In this document: positions 1 through 7,425 of the stretch, in pieces
Layout of the letters: the number at the start of each line of letters is the position of its first letter
How positions within the stretch are numbered: the stretch's first letter is position 1
NCBI GenBank assembly: GCA_024687845.1
Contig: JAILEL010000426.1
Location: 1-11,812, forward strand
From: Eubacterium sp.
GTDB lineage: Bacteria > Bacillota_A > Clostridia > Lachnospirales > Lachnospiraceae
Direction of reading: 5' to 3'
Length of the DNA stretch: 11,812 nt
Program-made: the position numbers and the translations under genes
Notes under the pieces: generated by a model
What the model saw: only the letters and a program-made list of their open reading frames with translations
Told to the model about the DNA's origin: nothing
Database searches by the model: none

Positions 1-195
1 TCAAAAGAACCTTTTGACACCATATGACATACGGATTGCTCCATTTCTTAAGAAATTCTCGCAATCCTAGAAACATTCGGAAACTGCTATTTTTCTAAGA
101 AAAATGCTATTTCCGAATGTTTCAGCGTGTCATAAGGTCAAAATGCTTTTCCTGCAAGCAGGAACGCATTTTGACTTTTGACACTTATGTCATAA
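1..195. repeat. Cluster of nested inverted repeats, possible MITE-like element or structured leader
   Basis: This gene-free stretch holds five consecutive inverted repeats: 1-17 (TCAAAAG/CTTTTGA, 3-nt loop), 33-67 (GGATTGC/GCAATCC around the palindrome ATTTCTTAAGAAAT), 70-123 (14-bp arms 70-83 and 110-123 around a second hairpin with 8-bp arms), 137-175 (10-bp arms, then an inner TTCCTGC/GCAGGAA stem) and 179-192 (TGACA/TGTCA). A TTTTGAC...TATGWCA unit occurs three times: 12-31 (+), 128-143 (-) and 176-194 (+). Copies 1 and 2 face each other like terminal inverted repeats of a roughly 130-bp element. No convincing reading frame was seen. It could be a non-autonomous mobile element, a structured RNA, or the terminator region of a gene left of the window. 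Only the repeats themselves are seen directly. Confidence 0.6.
137..179 (+). terminator. Hairpin with T-run, possible terminator of an upstream gene
   Basis: GTCAAAATGC (137-146) pairs perfectly with GCATTTTGAC (166-175). Inside it TTCCTGC pairs with GCAGGAA across an AA loop, giving about 17 bp of stem with one small internal loop. TTTT follows at 176-179. The shape fits an intrinsic terminator, but the T-run is short, the gene it would serve is outside the window, and the hairpin is one of five neighbouring ones, so it may belong to a repeat element instead. Confidence 0.3.
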
Positions 196-216
196 TATTG
201 GAAAAATTTATTAACT

Positions 217-244
217 GGAAACCGAAATACAAATAAAAGTTTCT
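217..244. promoter_or_regulatory. Candidate TetR-regulator operator, site 1
   Basis: GGAAACC (217-223) and AGTTTCT (238-244) form an inverted repeat with a 14-nt spacer. Motif and spacing match the sites at 276-303 and 910-937. The right arm ends on the first base of the predicted -35 box (244-249) of the tetR promoter, so occupancy should block RNA polymerase. Assignment to the adjacent TetR protein is inferred from location and shared architecture. Operators of 28 bp are known in this superfamily, for example QacR. Confidence 0.55.
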
Positions 245-272
245 TGATTTGTTTACTCTGATGTGGTACTAT
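244..272 (+). promoter_or_regulatory. Predicted promoter of the tetR gene
   Basis: TTGATT at 244-249 (4 of 6 to the -35 consensus) and TACTAT at 267-272 (4 of 6 to the -10 consensus) are separated by 17 nt. A TGG immediately before the -10 box gives an extended -10 (TGn). Transcription would start near 279, inside candidate operator 2. The placement between two operator-like repeats supports it, but it is a pattern match only. Confidence 0.5.
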
Positions 273-275
273 TAA

Positions 276-303
276 GGAAACTTATTAAATAAAAATAGTT
301 TCC
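276..303. promoter_or_regulatory. Candidate TetR-regulator operator, site 2
   Basis: GGAAACT (276-282) and AGTTTCC (297-303) are a perfect 7-bp inverted repeat with a 14-nt AT-rich spacer. The site begins 4 nt after the predicted -10 box and covers the expected transcription start, a classic place for autorepression. It is the best-conserved of three matching sites in the locus. Its centre is 59 bp from that of site 1. Confidence 0.65.
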
Positions 304-335
304 AGATTAGAGTTGATATTTTGATATATATCTTC

Positions 336-344
336 AGAAAGGAG
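336..344 (+). promoter_or_regulatory. Ribosome binding site that decides the tetR start
   Basis: AGAAAGGAG at 336-344 is a strong Shine-Dalgarno sequence. It ends on the first base of the in-frame GTG at 344, so that GTG cannot be the start it serves. The next in-frame start, TTG at 353, lies 8 nt downstream, an ideal distance. The gene is therefore placed at 353 with a TTG start. Confidence 0.75.
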
Positions 345-352
345 TGAATCAA

Positions 353-910
353 TTGGAATTAAGAGAACAGATACTTGAGGGAACACTTCAGGCGTTTAAT
401 TATAAAGGTATGAAATTCACAATGGATGACGTAGCTCATAGCATCGGTATAAGCAAAAAAACTATATATACAGTATTTAAAAATAAGCAGGATATGTTTT
501 TAGAGCTTGTAGATTATCTCTTTGATAATATAAAAGAAGAAGAGAAGAAGATACTTGAGGACGAATCTCTCTGTACAGTTGAAAAAATCCGAAAGATACT
601 TGGAGTACTTCCTGTAAGCTATAAAGAGCTAGATCTGAGACAGCTATATATTCTAAAGGATAAATATCCTGTTGTGTATGAGAAGGTTGAAAACAGACTT
701 GAAAATGGCTGGGAAAATACGATTGAACTGCTTGAACAGGGAATTAGGGAAGGGGTAGTGAGACCTGTTAAGATTCCAATACTGAAGATGATGCTTGAAG
801 CTTCATTAGAACAGTTTTTTATCAGAAACGTTCTTATAGAAAACAGGATTACATATAATGAAGGACTTGATGAAGTCGTTAATATACTTGTGGATGGTAT
901 TCTTGTATAG
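353..910 (+). CDS. TetR/AcrR-family transcriptional regulator, probable repressor of the galactoside operon
   Basis: This is a 185-aa protein of typical TetR-family length. An N-terminal DNA-binding domain covers about residues 5-50, with a helix-turn-helix around TMDDVAHSIGISKKTIYTVF (residues 23-42) followed by KNKQDMF, the usual TetR signature. The remaining all-helical part is the variable ligand-binding and dimerisation domain; its ligand cannot be read from sequence. The start is the TTG at 353 because the Shine-Dalgarno sequence overlaps the upstream GTG at 344. Two operator-like repeats flank its promoter and a third begins at its stop codon, before the GH2 gene, so autoregulation and control of the downstream operon are inferred. 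A galactoside or a metabolite of one is a plausible inducer. Family assignment is firm; the regulon is inference. Confidence 0.9.
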   Translation: MELREQILEGTLQAFNYKGMKFTMDDVAHSIGISKKTIYTVFKNKQDMFLELVDYLFDNIKEEEKKILEDESLCTVEKIRKILGVLPVSYKELDLRQLYILKDKYPVVYEKVENRLENGWENTIELLEQGIREGVVRPVKIPILKMMLEASLEQFFIRNVLIENRITYNEGLDEVVNILVDGILV

Positions 911-937
911 GAAACTAAGAAGAGAAAAACAGTTTAC
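910..937. promoter_or_regulatory. Candidate TetR-regulator operator, site 3, upstream of the GH2 gene
   Basis: GGAAACT (910-916) and AGTTTAC (931-937) repeat the architecture of the sites at 217-244 and 276-303, with the same 14-nt spacer and one mismatch in the right arm. The first base is the last base of the tetR stop codon. The right arm overlaps a TTTACA that could be the -35 box of the operon promoter. Its position between the regulator and the first catabolic gene supports a role in controlling the operon. Confidence 0.6.
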
Positions 938-962
938 ATTTTGAGGGAAAATAAGTTTTAGT
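933..962 (+). promoter_or_regulatory. Weak candidate promoter of the galactoside operon
   Basis: TTTACA at 933-938 (5 of 6 to the -35 consensus) is followed after 18 nt by TTTAGT at 957-962 (4 of 6 to the -10 consensus). The -35 overlaps the right half of candidate operator 3, which would allow repression. The -10 is poor and the leader would be only about 20 nt, so this is tentative; the genes could also be read through from the tetR promoter. Confidence 0.3.
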
Positions 963-987
963 TTGATTAAAAATTGGGAGGTTGAAG

Positions 988-3465
988 ATGGAGAGGATAT
1001 ATCTTAATAACGATTGGAAATTTACTGAGAATTACACTGATGCAATTACTAAAGAGGAATATAATGATTCATCAATGGAAGATGTGAGGATTCCACACAC
1101 TGTTAAAGAAACACCATATCATTATTTTGATGAGAGTATCTATCAGATGGTAAGTGGATATAGAAGGATTATAAAAGCTCCAAAGAAGTGGGATGGTAAG
1201 ACAGTGCTGCTTACATTTGGTGCGGTAGCCCATGATGCAACTGTATTTGTGAATGGCGTTAAGGTTTGTGAGCATCATAGCGGATATACAGCATTTTCTG
1301 TTGATATTTCTTCCAGTCTTCAATATGGGAAGGAAAATGTGATCGCAGTCAGATGTGATAGCAGAGAGTCACTGAATGTACCACCTTTTGGATATGTTAT
1401 TGATTATATGACCTATGGTGGAATATATAGAGATGTTTACATTGATATTAAGAATAAAGAGCATATTAAGGATGTATTTATTTCAACTAAGCTTGCTGAA
1501 AGAGAAGAAGAGAATGGAATTCTGATAGTTAATTCATCCCAGGCAATCAGCAGAATAACGGTTTCTGAAAAGGCTGCAGAAACGGAAGGACTAAGTATTA
1601 GACAGTCTATTAGAAAAATTGGGCAAAGCGAATATAAGAAGCTTAGTACTGTTTCTCTCAGTGACATCCAGGATAAGGAAAAGGATGAAACAACTGGAGA
1701 TGTGACATATACGGTTAAATGCGTAACAGGTAAGGTTGAACTCTGGGATATAGATAATCCTGCAAGATATGAGATTAAGACCGAGCTTATAAGAAATGTG
1801 AATGATAAGACAGAGGTAGTAGACGAAGAAAACACAAAGTTTGGTTTCAGAAGAGCTCAGTTCAAGGTGTCAGGATTCTTTCTTAATGGACATAAGGTTA
1901 AGATCAGAGGTCTTAACCGCCATCAGAGTTTTCCATATGTGGGTTATGCAATGCCTGACAGTATGCAGATTAATGATGCGGATATACTTAAGAATGAGCT
2001 GGGGGTTAACGCAGTCAGAACGTCACATTACCCTCAGTCACATGCATTTATAGAAAGATGTGATGAGCTGGGATTATTAGTTTTCACAGAATTCCCAGGC
2101 TGGCAGCATATCGGTGATGAAGAATGGAAGAACGTGGCTGTTCAGAATCTTAAGGAGATGGTTAAAGAATATCGCAATCATCCATCAATCATTCTCTGGG
2201 GAGTAAGAATCAACGAATCAGTTGACGATGATGACTTCTATACCAGAACAAATGATGCATGTCATAAGCTGGATCCAACAAGACAGACAGGCGGTGTTAG
2301 ATGCTATAAGAAGGGAAATCTGCTTGAGGATGTATTTACTTATAATGATTTCCTTCATTCTGGAAATAATAAGGGATGTGATAAAAAGTCAGATGTAACT
2401 TCAAATGTTGATAAGCCGTATCTGATCAGTGAATATAATGGCCATATGTATCCTACAAAAGCCTTTGACTGGGAAGAGCATAGAATGGAGCATATGAAGA
2501 GACATGCTAATGTACTTGATGAAGTTGCTAAACAGACAGATATAGCAGGTTCCTTTGGCTGGTGTATGTTTGATTATAACACGCATAAGGACTTTGGAAG
2601 TGGAGACAGAATCTGTTACCACGGTGTTATGGATATGTTCAGAAATCCTAAGCTTGCAGCTTCATTTTATCAGTCTCAACAGGATAAAAAGCCGGTTCTC
2701 TGTATAAGTTCATCTATGGATATAGGTGAGCATCCAGGCTGTAACAGAGGTGATGTTTATATTATAACAAATGCAGATTCAGTCAAAATGTATAAGAATG
2801 ACAGATTTATCAAGGAATATGAAGCAAAGGATTCTCCATATAAATATTTAAAGCATGGACCTATTCTGATTGATGATTATATTGGTGACGCCATTGAATC
2901 AGGTGAACCTCAGATGGGCAAGAAACAGGTAGAAGAGATTAAATCACTTCTTAACGAGGTTGCAAGAGTAGGGCTTTATGGAATGTCCAAAACAATGATG
3001 GCAAAGGCAGGATATGTAAGCGTTAAGTACAGAATGCCAATGACAGAAGCAGTAGCTTTATATAATAAATATGTAGGTGACTGGGGTGGCAAATCAACAG
3101 AATATCGTTTTGAAGCAATTAAGGATGGAAGACTTGTCAAAACGGTTATTATTGCACCTATGACAAAATACAGATTAGAGACAGAGGTTGATCATACTGT
3201 ACTAAGGGAAGACAAAACCTATGATGTGGCTGCTGTAAGGATAAGAGCAGTGGATGATAATGGAAATGTACTTCCATTTGCGAATGATCCGGTCAGCTTC
3301 TCGACTGTTGGTCCGGTTAAGATAATAGGACCTTCGATTGTATCACTTCAAGGAGGAATGGGTGGTACTTACGTGAAAACAAATGGTAAGACCGGAGATG
3401 CAAAACTCCTTATTACACCTGTAGATGGAGATACAGTTTCTATATCATTTAAAATATGTAAATAG
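988..3465 (+). CDS. Glycoside hydrolase family 2 enzyme, probable intracellular beta-galactosidase
   Basis: This 825-aa retaining glycosidase probably removes terminal beta-linked galactose. Domain order: sugar-binding jelly roll (about residues 1-155), Ig-like domain (about 160-280), TIM barrel (about 285-580, opening with FGFRR and RGLNRHQ), then C-terminal beta domains. E410 in WGVRINES is the expected acid/base and E482 in LISEYNGHMYP the expected nucleophile, matching the LacZ Glu pair in order and spacing. The C-terminal half differs from LacZ: a beta domain from about residue 589 is interrupted by a helical insert (about 625-700), and a domain starting near residue 750 resembles the GH2 C5 module (AVDDNGN...GP). 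There is no signal peptide, so it is cytoplasmic. ATG 988 is chosen because GGGAGG (976-981) lies 6 nt upstream; the in-frame TTG at 982 abuts that site. It heads the operon with the symporter and alpha-galactosidase. Another GH2 activity, such as beta-glucuronidase, cannot be excluded. Confidence 0.88.
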   Translation: MERIYLNNDWKFTENYTDAITKEEYNDSSMEDVRIPHTVKETPYHYFDESIYQMVSGYRRIIKAPKKWDGKTVLLTFGAVAHDATVFVNGVKVCEHHSGYTAFSVDISSSLQYGKENVIAVRCDSRESLNVPPFGYVIDYMTYGGIYRDVYIDIKNKEHIKDVFISTKLAEREEENGILIVNSSQAISRITVSEKAAETEGLSIRQSIRKIGQSEYKKLSTVSLSDIQDKEKDETTGDVTYTVKCVTGKVELWDIDNPARYEIKTELIRNVNDKTEVVDEENTKFGFRRAQFKVSGFFLNGHKVKIRGLNRHQSFPYVGYAMPDSMQINDADILKNELGVNAVRTSHYPQSHAFIERCDELGLLVFTEFPGWQHIGDEEWKNVAVQNLKEMVKEYRNHPSIILWGVRINESVDDDDFYTRTNDACHKLDPTRQTGGVRCYKKGNLLEDVFTYNDFLHSGNNKGCDKKSDVTSNVDKPYLISEYNGHMYPTKAFDWEEHRMEHMKRHANVLDEVAKQTDIAGSFGWCMFDYNTHKDFGSGDRICYHGVMDMFRNPKLAASFYQSQQDKKPVLCISSSMDIGEHPGCNRGDVYIITNADSVKMYKNDRFIKEYEAKDSPYKYLKHGPILIDDYIGDAIESGEPQMGKKQVEEIKSLLNEVARVGLYGMSKTMMAKAGYVSVKYRMPMTEAVALYNKYVGDWGGKSTEYRFEAIKDGRLVKTVIIAPMTKYRLETEVDHTVLREDKTYDVAAVRIRAVDDNGNVLPFANDPVSFSTVGPVKIIGPSIVSLQGGMGGTYVKTNGKTGDAKLLITPVDGDTVSISFKICK

Positions 3466-3553
3466 ATTTACTATTCACAGTTTATGAGATGGACTGAATA
3501 ACTAGTTAATAAAATGAACGGAGAAGTTTTATAGGGAGAAAGGAGACTAATAT

Positions 3554-4972
3554 ATGGAATTGGGGTTTAAAGAAAAAGTGTCTTATGGCTTAGGCGCCGT
3601 AGGCAAAGATATGGTATATATGCTGAGTGCCAGCTATGTACTTTACTATTTTCAGGATGTACTTGGAGTAAATGCAATTGCCATGGGAATAATTCTGATG
3701 GCAGCTCGTGTGTTTGATGCATTTAATGATCCAATTATGGGAATTATCGTAGCAAAAACCAAGAGCCGCTGGGGAAAGTTCAGACCTTGGCTCTTTATAG
3801 GTACAGTTACAAATGCTATAGTTCTTTTCCTTATGTTTGCCTGTCCTCCGACACTCGACGCAAAAGGCCTTGTGGCTTATGCAGCGGTTACTTATATAGT
3901 GTGGGGAGTAACTTATACGATGATGGACATTCCTTACTGGTCAATGATTCCTGCCTTTACAAAAAGCGGAAAGGATAGAGAGGGGCTTACAACTCTTGCC
4001 CGTTCCTGTGCAGGTGTTGGTTCAGCTCTTGTTACCATTTTCACAATGATGATAGTGCATGCAATTGGTTCGGCATTTGCAGGCTCAGACGCTGGTAATA
4101 AGGCACTTGAAATTGCCGGTTTTAAATGGTTTGCACTTATCGTAGCTATTCTGTTTGTAGTATTTATAACCATTACCTGTATCAATATCAAGGAGCAGGC
4201 CACAGTAGATATGGAGTCTCCATCAGTTGGACAGATGTTTAAGGCTCTTATATCAAATGATCAGGCAATGACAATAGTTATATCAATCGTGCTTATTAAC
4301 TGCTCAATCTATATTACCTCAAATCTTGTAATTTACTTCTTCAAATACGATTTTGGAGGTGAGGGATGGGTTAACAGTTATACCTTCTTCAACATGTTTG
4401 GTGGAGCAATCCAGATACTTTCAATGATGCTGTTTTATCCACTTCTTCGTAAGTTTACAACCAATATAAAAATATTCTATATATGCCTTACAAGCGCTTG
4501 TATAGGATATGCAGCACTTTTCGTGATTGCATTTATAAATATGTCAAATGTATTCATTTTGTTTATTCCTGGCTTCTTCATCTTTGCTGCTAATGGTGTG
4601 CTTCAGGTTCTTACAACAGTATTTCTGGCAAATACAGTTGATTATGGAGAGCTGAAAAATGGAAGAAGAGATGAATCTGTTATATTCTCTATGCAGACCT
4701 TCGTAGTAAAGCTTGCTTCAGGAGTTGCAGCACTTATAGCTTCAATCTGTCTTTCTATTACACATCTTAACTCGGATTCGTCGACAGATGCTCAAGAGGC
4801 AATTGATTTTTCAAAGGATATAGCAACCTCAGCAAAGCTTGGACTCAGAATGACTATGACAATCATTCCTATAATTGGACTCATTACAGCTATTATAATC
4901 TTCACTCGCAAGTTTATTCTTACAGAAGAAAAGATGCAGGAAATCACTAATGAGCTAAAGGAGAAGCACTAA
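3554..4972 (+). CDS. MelB-like GPH-family sugar:cation symporter
   Basis: This 472-aa integral membrane protein of the major facilitator superfamily belongs to the glycoside-pentoside-hexuronide:cation symporter family. Its length and about twelve hydrophobic segments fit melibiose permease. It imports a galactoside with Na+ or H+. Visible signatures are YGLGAVGKDM near the N-terminus, FDAFNDPIMG (residues 54-63), RWGKFRPW (72-79) and MDIPYWSMIP (124-133). All four acidic positions important in Salmonella MelB have counterparts: D19 and D125 for sugar, D55 and D59 for the cation. An AGGAG 8 nt upstream supports the start. It sits between two galactosidase genes with no terminator visible in the 88 bp before it, and its stop overlaps the next start, so it is clearly co-transcribed. 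Family is certain; melibiose, raffinose or lactose as substrate is inferred from the neighbours. Confidence 0.92.
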   Translation: MELGFKEKVSYGLGAVGKDMVYMLSASYVLYYFQDVLGVNAIAMGIILMAARVFDAFNDPIMGIIVAKTKSRWGKFRPWLFIGTVTNAIVLFLMFACPPTLDAKGLVAYAAVTYIVWGVTYTMMDIPYWSMIPAFTKSGKDREGLTTLARSCAGVGSALVTIFTMMIVHAIGSAFAGSDAGNKALEIAGFKWFALIVAILFVVFITITCINIKEQATVDMESPSVGQMFKALISNDQAMTIVISIVLINCSIYITSNLVIYFFKYDFGGEGWVNSYTFFNMFGGAIQILSMMLFYPLLRKFTTNIKIFYICLTSACIGYAALFVIAFINMSNVFILFIPGFFIFAANGVLQVLTTVFLANTVDYGELKNGRRDESVIFSMQTFVVKLASGVAALIASICLSITHLNSDSSTDAQEAIDFSKDIATSAKLGLRMTMTIIPIIGLITAIIIFTRKFILTEEKMQEITNELKEKH

Positions 4973-7395
4973 TGATAATAGAGGGTAGGAATTATTATAT
5001 ATTAAATACAAAAAATACATCTTATGTATTCCGCTTAACTCCTTCTGGACATCTGGAACACCTGTATTATGGGAGCAGTATTAAGGTAACAGATGACCTG
5101 AATGGGCTTACAGAAAGATATGAATTCATGTTTGGAAATAACATTTCTTATAGTGAGGATTTCTCAAATATGACTCTGAATGATCTATGTCTAGAAGCTT
5201 CCTTTGAAGGAAAGGGTGATAACAGAGAAGCATATCTTATAGTAGAAAATGCAGACGAGAGCAGGACTTCAGACTTTGTATTTGAGAAGGCTTCTGTTAA
5301 TGACGAGAAAAGGGAGCTGAGGACGATGCCGTGCTCTTATTATGCAGATGAGAAGCCGGAACATCTTGAGGTGATTTTGAAGGATAAATATAACAAGCTT
5401 CGTCTTCATATAGATTATTATGTTTTTGAAAAAGAAAATGTTATCACAAGGACAGCACGATTAGTAAATCATTCTGACAAGGCAGTCAAAATAAAACAGA
5501 TCATGTCGGGTATGCTTGATCTGCATGAGTCTGGATACGTTATGTCAACCTTTAATGGGGCCTGGACTCGTGAAATGTCCAGGAAGGATAATGTATTAGT
5601 TTCTGGAAAACATATTAATTCGAGCTATACAGGAGTATCCTCTAATGTGGCTAATCCATTCTTCATGATATCAACTCCTTATACGACTGAAGACTCCGGA
5701 CAGGTTTATGGATTCAATCTAATTTACAGTGGAAACCATGCTGAGATAGCAGAAGTAAATGAGTTTGGAAAGACTAGAATTCTCTGGGGAATTAATCCTA
5801 AGAATTTCTGCTGGAATCTCGAAGCTAAGCATGCATTTGAAGCTCCGGAAGCAGTGATGACATTTTCAGAAAATGGCTTTAATGAAATGAGCCATAATAT
5901 GCATGATTTTATAAAAAATCATATTACAAGAGGCAAATGGGCAAAGCAGGAGCGGCCGGTATTGTTAAACAGCTGGGAGGCAGCATATTTTGATATTAAT
6001 GAAGATAAGCTGCTTAAGCTTGCAAAGGCTGGAAAAGATATTGGCATTGAGCTTTTTGTCATGGACGATGGATGGTTCGGCAAGAGAAATGATGATACCT
6101 CATCTCTTGGAGACTGGGTTCCAAATAAGAAAAAGCTTCCGGAAGGAATAAAGGGCATTGCTGATAAGGTAAATGAGCTTGGACTTAAGTTTGGAATCTG
6201 GGTTGAACCTGAGATGGTAAATGTAAAATCAATGCTGTATGAGAAGCATCCTGAATGGGTTATTCAGATACCGGATAAGCCACACAGTGAGGGAAGAAAT
6301 CAAAGGATTCTTGACCTTGGCAGACCTGAGGTTCAGCAGTATATCATAAAATCTATGACTAAGGTATTCTCATCGGCGAATATTGAGTATGTCAAATGGG
6401 ATATGAATCGTAATATGTCTGATATTTACAGCTTGTATCTTGCAGAAAAAGGCAATGGAAAACAGGGTGAACTGTGTCATAGATATGTACTGGGCCTTTA
6501 TAAATGTATGAAGGTACTTACAGAAAGATTTCCTGATATTCTTTTTGAAGGCTGTGCCTCTGGGGGCAATCGATTCGACCTGGGAATTCTGAGCTATTTT
6601 CCACAAATCTGGGGTAGTGATGATACTGATGCGATTGTTAGAGCAGAGATTCAGTCAGGATACAGTTATGGATATCCGCAGAGTTGTTGGGGAAGTCATA
6701 TTTCTGGTGTTCCGAATCATCAGACTTTGAGAAATACACCCCTTGCAACAAGATATTCAGTTGCAGTATTTGGTAGTCTGGGTGTAGAATGTAATATAAC
6801 AGATATGTCTCAGGAAGATAAAAAAGAATTAAAAGAATACATAGATATGTATAAGAAATTCCGTGGTCTCTTCCAGTTCGGAGATTTCTTTAGAGGAAGA
6901 ACCTTTACAGGAGCTACTAAGTATGCTGGAATAACCCAGGGAGTGTGTGGTTCAAGCAGTGTACTTACAGCTGCAGACTCCAATATAACGGAATGGACTG
7001 TAGTTGCTCCTGATAAGATAAAGGCTGTTGGAATGCTTCTTCAGAAACTTACTGTTCCTAATATGGCTTATCAGTATTACAGAGCCAGAGGGCTGGATGC
7101 TGAAAAGCTCTATCATTTTTATAATGTAGAGCATAAGGTCAATATAAAAGAATTTGGTGACCTTGTAAATATGGTAGCACCTGTTCACATTAAGCCCGGT
7201 TCACTTACTCAGAACATAGTTGCAAAACATTACAAGCTGGATGGAGATAAAGAGGATTTCAATATATATGGAAGCGCATTAATGAATGCTGGTGTGAAGT
7301 TATCACCTGCATATACAGGAACAGGCTTCAATGAAAATACCAGAGTATTCTCTGATTTTGGTACCAGAATTTATTTTATGGAAGAAGAGTTATAG
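4972..7395 (+). CDS. Alpha-galactosidase, glycoside hydrolase family 36
   Basis: This 807-aa enzyme, longer than typical GH36 proteins of about 730 aa, hydrolyses terminal alpha-linked galactose from melibiose, raffinose-type sugars or similar oligosaccharides. An N-terminal beta-supersandwich domain (about residues 1-320) precedes the TIM barrel. Barrel motifs seen are FVMDDGWFG (D365, D366), WVEPEMVN (from W410), KWDMNR with nucleophile D477, CASGGNRFD (528-536) and WGSDDTDA (547-554), whose Asp, probably D550, is the acid/base. They match the pattern of AgaB/MelA-type bacterial alpha-galactosidases. There is no signal peptide, so it acts in the cytoplasm on imported sugar. The start overlaps the symporter stop in TAATG, with AAGGAG 8 nt upstream, which implies translational coupling. 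It is the last catabolic gene of the locus; no Leloir-pathway genes are present here to process the galactose. Confidence 0.95.
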   Translation: MIIEGRNYYILNTKNTSYVFRLTPSGHLEHLYYGSSIKVTDDLNGLTERYEFMFGNNISYSEDFSNMTLNDLCLEASFEGKGDNREAYLIVENADESRTSDFVFEKASVNDEKRELRTMPCSYYADEKPEHLEVILKDKYNKLRLHIDYYVFEKENVITRTARLVNHSDKAVKIKQIMSGMLDLHESGYVMSTFNGAWTREMSRKDNVLVSGKHINSSYTGVSSNVANPFFMISTPYTTEDSGQVYGFNLIYSGNHAEIAEVNEFGKTRILWGINPKNFCWNLEAKHAFEAPEAVMTFSENGFNEMSHNMHDFIKNHITRGKWAKQERPVLLNSWEAAYFDINEDKLLKLAKAGKDIGIELFVMDDGWFGKRNDDTSSLGDWVPNKKKLPEGIKGIADKVNELGLKFGIWVEPEMVNVKSMLYEKHPEWVIQIPDKPHSEGRNQRILDLGRPEVQQYIIKSMTKVFSSANIEYVKWDMNRNMSDIYSLYLAEKGNGKQGELCHRYVLGLYKCMKVLTERFPDILFEGCASGGNRFDLGILSYFPQIWGSDDTDAIVRAEIQSGYSYGYPQSCWGSHISGVPNHQTLRNTPLATRYSVAVFGSLGVECNITDMSQEDKKELKEYIDMYKKFRGLFQFGDFFRGRTFTGATKYAGITQGVCGSSSVLTAADSNITEWTVVAPDKIKAVGMLLQKLTVPNMAYQYYRARGLDAEKLYHFYNVEHKVNIKEFGDLVNMVAPVHIKPGSLTQNIVAKHYKLDGDKEDFNIYGSALMNAGVKLSPAYTGTGFNENTRVFSDFGTRIYFMEEEL

Positions 7396-7425
7396 TAATA
7401 AATTATAAATGGAGGTTTTTAAAGT

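Noticed and set aside
1..195. CRISPR array or integron-type recombination site
   Set aside because: The repeats are not regularly spaced, are few, and occur in both orientations; there are no spacers of uniform length and no cas or integrase genes in the window.
1437..1835. Minus-strand open frame within the GH2 gene (132 codons)
   Set aside because: It lies antisense to a conserved enzyme, has low-complexity Ser/Leu-rich composition and no ribosome site; it reflects codon bias of the real gene.
3499..3508. Palindrome TAACTAGTTA between the GH2 and symporter genes
   Set aside because: It is only 10 nt and AT-rich, with no matching copies in the locus and no T-run; chance is a sufficient explanation.
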